Translations under genes and position numbers: made by a program | Origin: Modicisalibacter xianhensis | GTDB taxonomy: Bacteria; Pseudomonadota; Gammaproteobacteria; Pseudomonadales; Halomonadaceae | Reading direction: 5' to 3' | DNA: 64,000 nucleotides | NCBI RefSeq assembly: GCF_900113605.1 | Contig: NZ_FOPY01000015.1 | Span: 62,001 to 126,000, forward strand | In this document: positions 63,218 through 64,000 of the stretch, one piece after another | Layout: the number at the start of each line of letters is the position of its first letter | Position numbering within the stretch: the first letter of the stretch is position 1 | The notes under the pieces: model-generated | What the model was told of the DNA's origin: nothing | Databases searched by the model: none | Seen by the model: the letters and a program-made list of their open reading frames with translations, nothing else

Positions 63218-63958
63218 ATGCAAATGCTGGCCCTTTACAGCATCAAGGGCGGCGTGGGCAAGACCGCTTCCGCTGTCAATCTGGCGGCGGAGGCAGCGCT
63301 TGCCGGCAAGCGCGTTCTGCTCTGGGATCTCGACCCGCAAGCGGCGACTACGTTTTACCTGAAAAGCAAGGCCAAGGTCAGAGGCGGCATCGACAAGCTG
63401 GTCAAGGGCAAGGCAACGCTCGACAAGGTCATCCGTGCCACCGAGATCGAGCGTCTCGACCTGCTGCCTGCCTCGTTCGGCTCACGCGAGATGGATCGCC
63501 TGCTGGAAGGCCGCAAGCCGAGCCGGTTGCGCAAGATCCTCAAGCCGATCAACGACGACTACGATCTAGTGCTGCTGGACTGCCCGCCCAATCTGTCGGC
63601 CCTGTCCGACCAGGTCTTCTCCAGTATCGATGCGCTGCTGGTGCCTGTCGTACCGTCCACCCTGTCCATGCGCACCCTGACCCTGCTGCGTGAGCATCTC
63701 GATGGCCAGGACCAGCCCTGCCCGGTGTGGCCCTTCGCCACTCTGGTCGACCGACGCAAGCGGCTGCATCGCGATACGCTGGAAACGCTCCCTGAGCAGT
63801 GGCCGCTACGGCTCTCGGCCACGATCCCCTATGCCAGTGTCATCGAGCGCATGGGTGTGGAGCAGGCTCCGGTGGCCAGTTTCGCCCGGCGCACCCGGGC
63901 CGCCCAGGCCTACACCGCCTTGTGGGAAGAAGTGGCGGGGCGACTTGGCAACGCCTGA
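63218..63958 (+). CDS. ParA/MinD-family ATPase
   Basis: A 246-residue ATPase with the deviant Walker A KGGVGKT (10-16), the Asp in LWDLDPQAA and YDLVLLDCPPNLS. No ParB gene or parS is visible in the window, and the protein lacks the N-terminal helix-turn-helix of plasmid ParA, so it more likely positions a cytoplasmic protein or organelle (McdA/orphan ParA type) than a plasmid. Start at 63218 with GGAG upstream. Confidence 0.88.
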   Translation: MQMLALYSIKGGVGKTASAVNLAAEAALAGKRVLLWDLDPQAATTFYLKSKAKVRGGIDKLVKGKATLDKVIRATEIERLDLLPASFGSREMDRLLEGRKPSRLRKILKPINDDYDLVLLDCPPNLSALSDQVFSSIDALLVPVVPSTLSMRTLTLLREHLDGQDQPCPVWPFATLVDRRKRLHRDTLETLPEQWPLRLSATIPYASVIERMGVEQAPVASFARRTRAAQAYTALWEEVAGRLGNA

Positions 63959-63965
63959 GAGGGTG

Positions 63966-64000
63966 TTACAACAGGATCTTGATACCCACCAGAAGAATGA
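63966..64000 (-). CDS. Partial 3' end of a gene entering from beyond the window
   Basis: On the minus strand the last bases read ...ILLVGIKILL then TAA, a hydrophobic C-terminus like those of small membrane transporters. Only about 11 codons are in the window, so the call is tentative. Confidence 0.3.
   Translation of the reverse strand, partial: ILLVGIKILL

Overview
The window is a contiguous, gene-dense, GC-rich bacterial chromosome segment. Gene content points to a halophilic gammaproteobacterium, most likely Halomonas or a close relative: a BetT-type choline transporter with a long C-terminal domain, the order glnA, DUF4124 gene, ntrB, a znuCBA zinc operon, an NhaC-family antiporter, a TRAP transporter and several carboxylate-catabolism clusters. 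The genus is an inference from gene order and protein character; no database search was run. I see no rRNA, tRNA, insertion sequence, prophage or CRISPR array. About 57 protein genes are called, two of them cut by the window ends.

Layout. 1-3.5 kb: nitrogen control (ntrB partial, DUF4124 gene, glnA), with a sigma-54 promoter and NtrC sites ahead of glnA and another NtrC site ahead of ntrB. 3.7-5.5 kb: glycosyltransferase plus polysaccharide deacetylase, preceded by a hairpin that carries GGA in its loop. 5.7-11.8 kb: typA, a diguanylate cyclase, a metallothionein, a PRC-barrel protein and small unknowns. 11.9-14.8 kb: betT and a secreted unknown. 14.8-17.7 kb: a Zur-box-controlled zinc operon that opens with a 48-residue His-rich membrane peptide not previously obvious as a gene. 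17.8-22.1 kb: an ABC ATPase, large permease and AttH/CrtC-like protein joined by stop/start overlaps. 22.18-22.34 kb: a probable CsrB/RsmZ-type small RNA.

22.3-28 kb: Crp/Fnr regulator with a DUF1264 protein, glyoxalase I, an NlpC/P60 lipoprotein, then ferritin-like protein, 1-Cys peroxiredoxin and manganese catalase. 28-34.9 kb: an EamA transporter, lhgO and glaH (glutarate to 2-oxoglutarate) with a divergent CsiR/GlaR-like regulator, an amino-acid permease and a piperideine/pyrroline-2-carboxylate reductase-like enzyme, which together suggest lysine catabolism. 34.9-38.4 kb: MocR regulator divergent from rhodanese, GNAT and PaiB-like genes. 38.5-47.3 kb: NhaC antiporter, EF-hand protein, a purine-type NCS2 permease divergent from gcl-hyi-glxR, then glycerate kinase, a complete glyoxylate-to-2-phosphoglycerate route. 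47.5-50 kb: small stress-type genes. 50-55.3 kb: LacI regulator divergent from a TRAP transporter plus dehydrogenase. 55.3-63.1 kb: a redox/thiol island (flavin monooxygenase, OsmC, tandem DUF4242 protein, SARP-like ATPase regulator, cysteine synthase-glutaredoxin fusion, AhpD-like protein). 63.2-64 kb: a ParA-type ATPase and the tail of one more gene.

Most notable: the CsrB-like RNA with a possible target hairpin upstream of the glycosyltransferase gene; the Zur-controlled His-rich peptide; the cysteine synthase-glutaredoxin fusion beside its SARP-like regulator; and matching TTGTATAC operators at the purine permease and gcl promoters with no regulator gene nearby.
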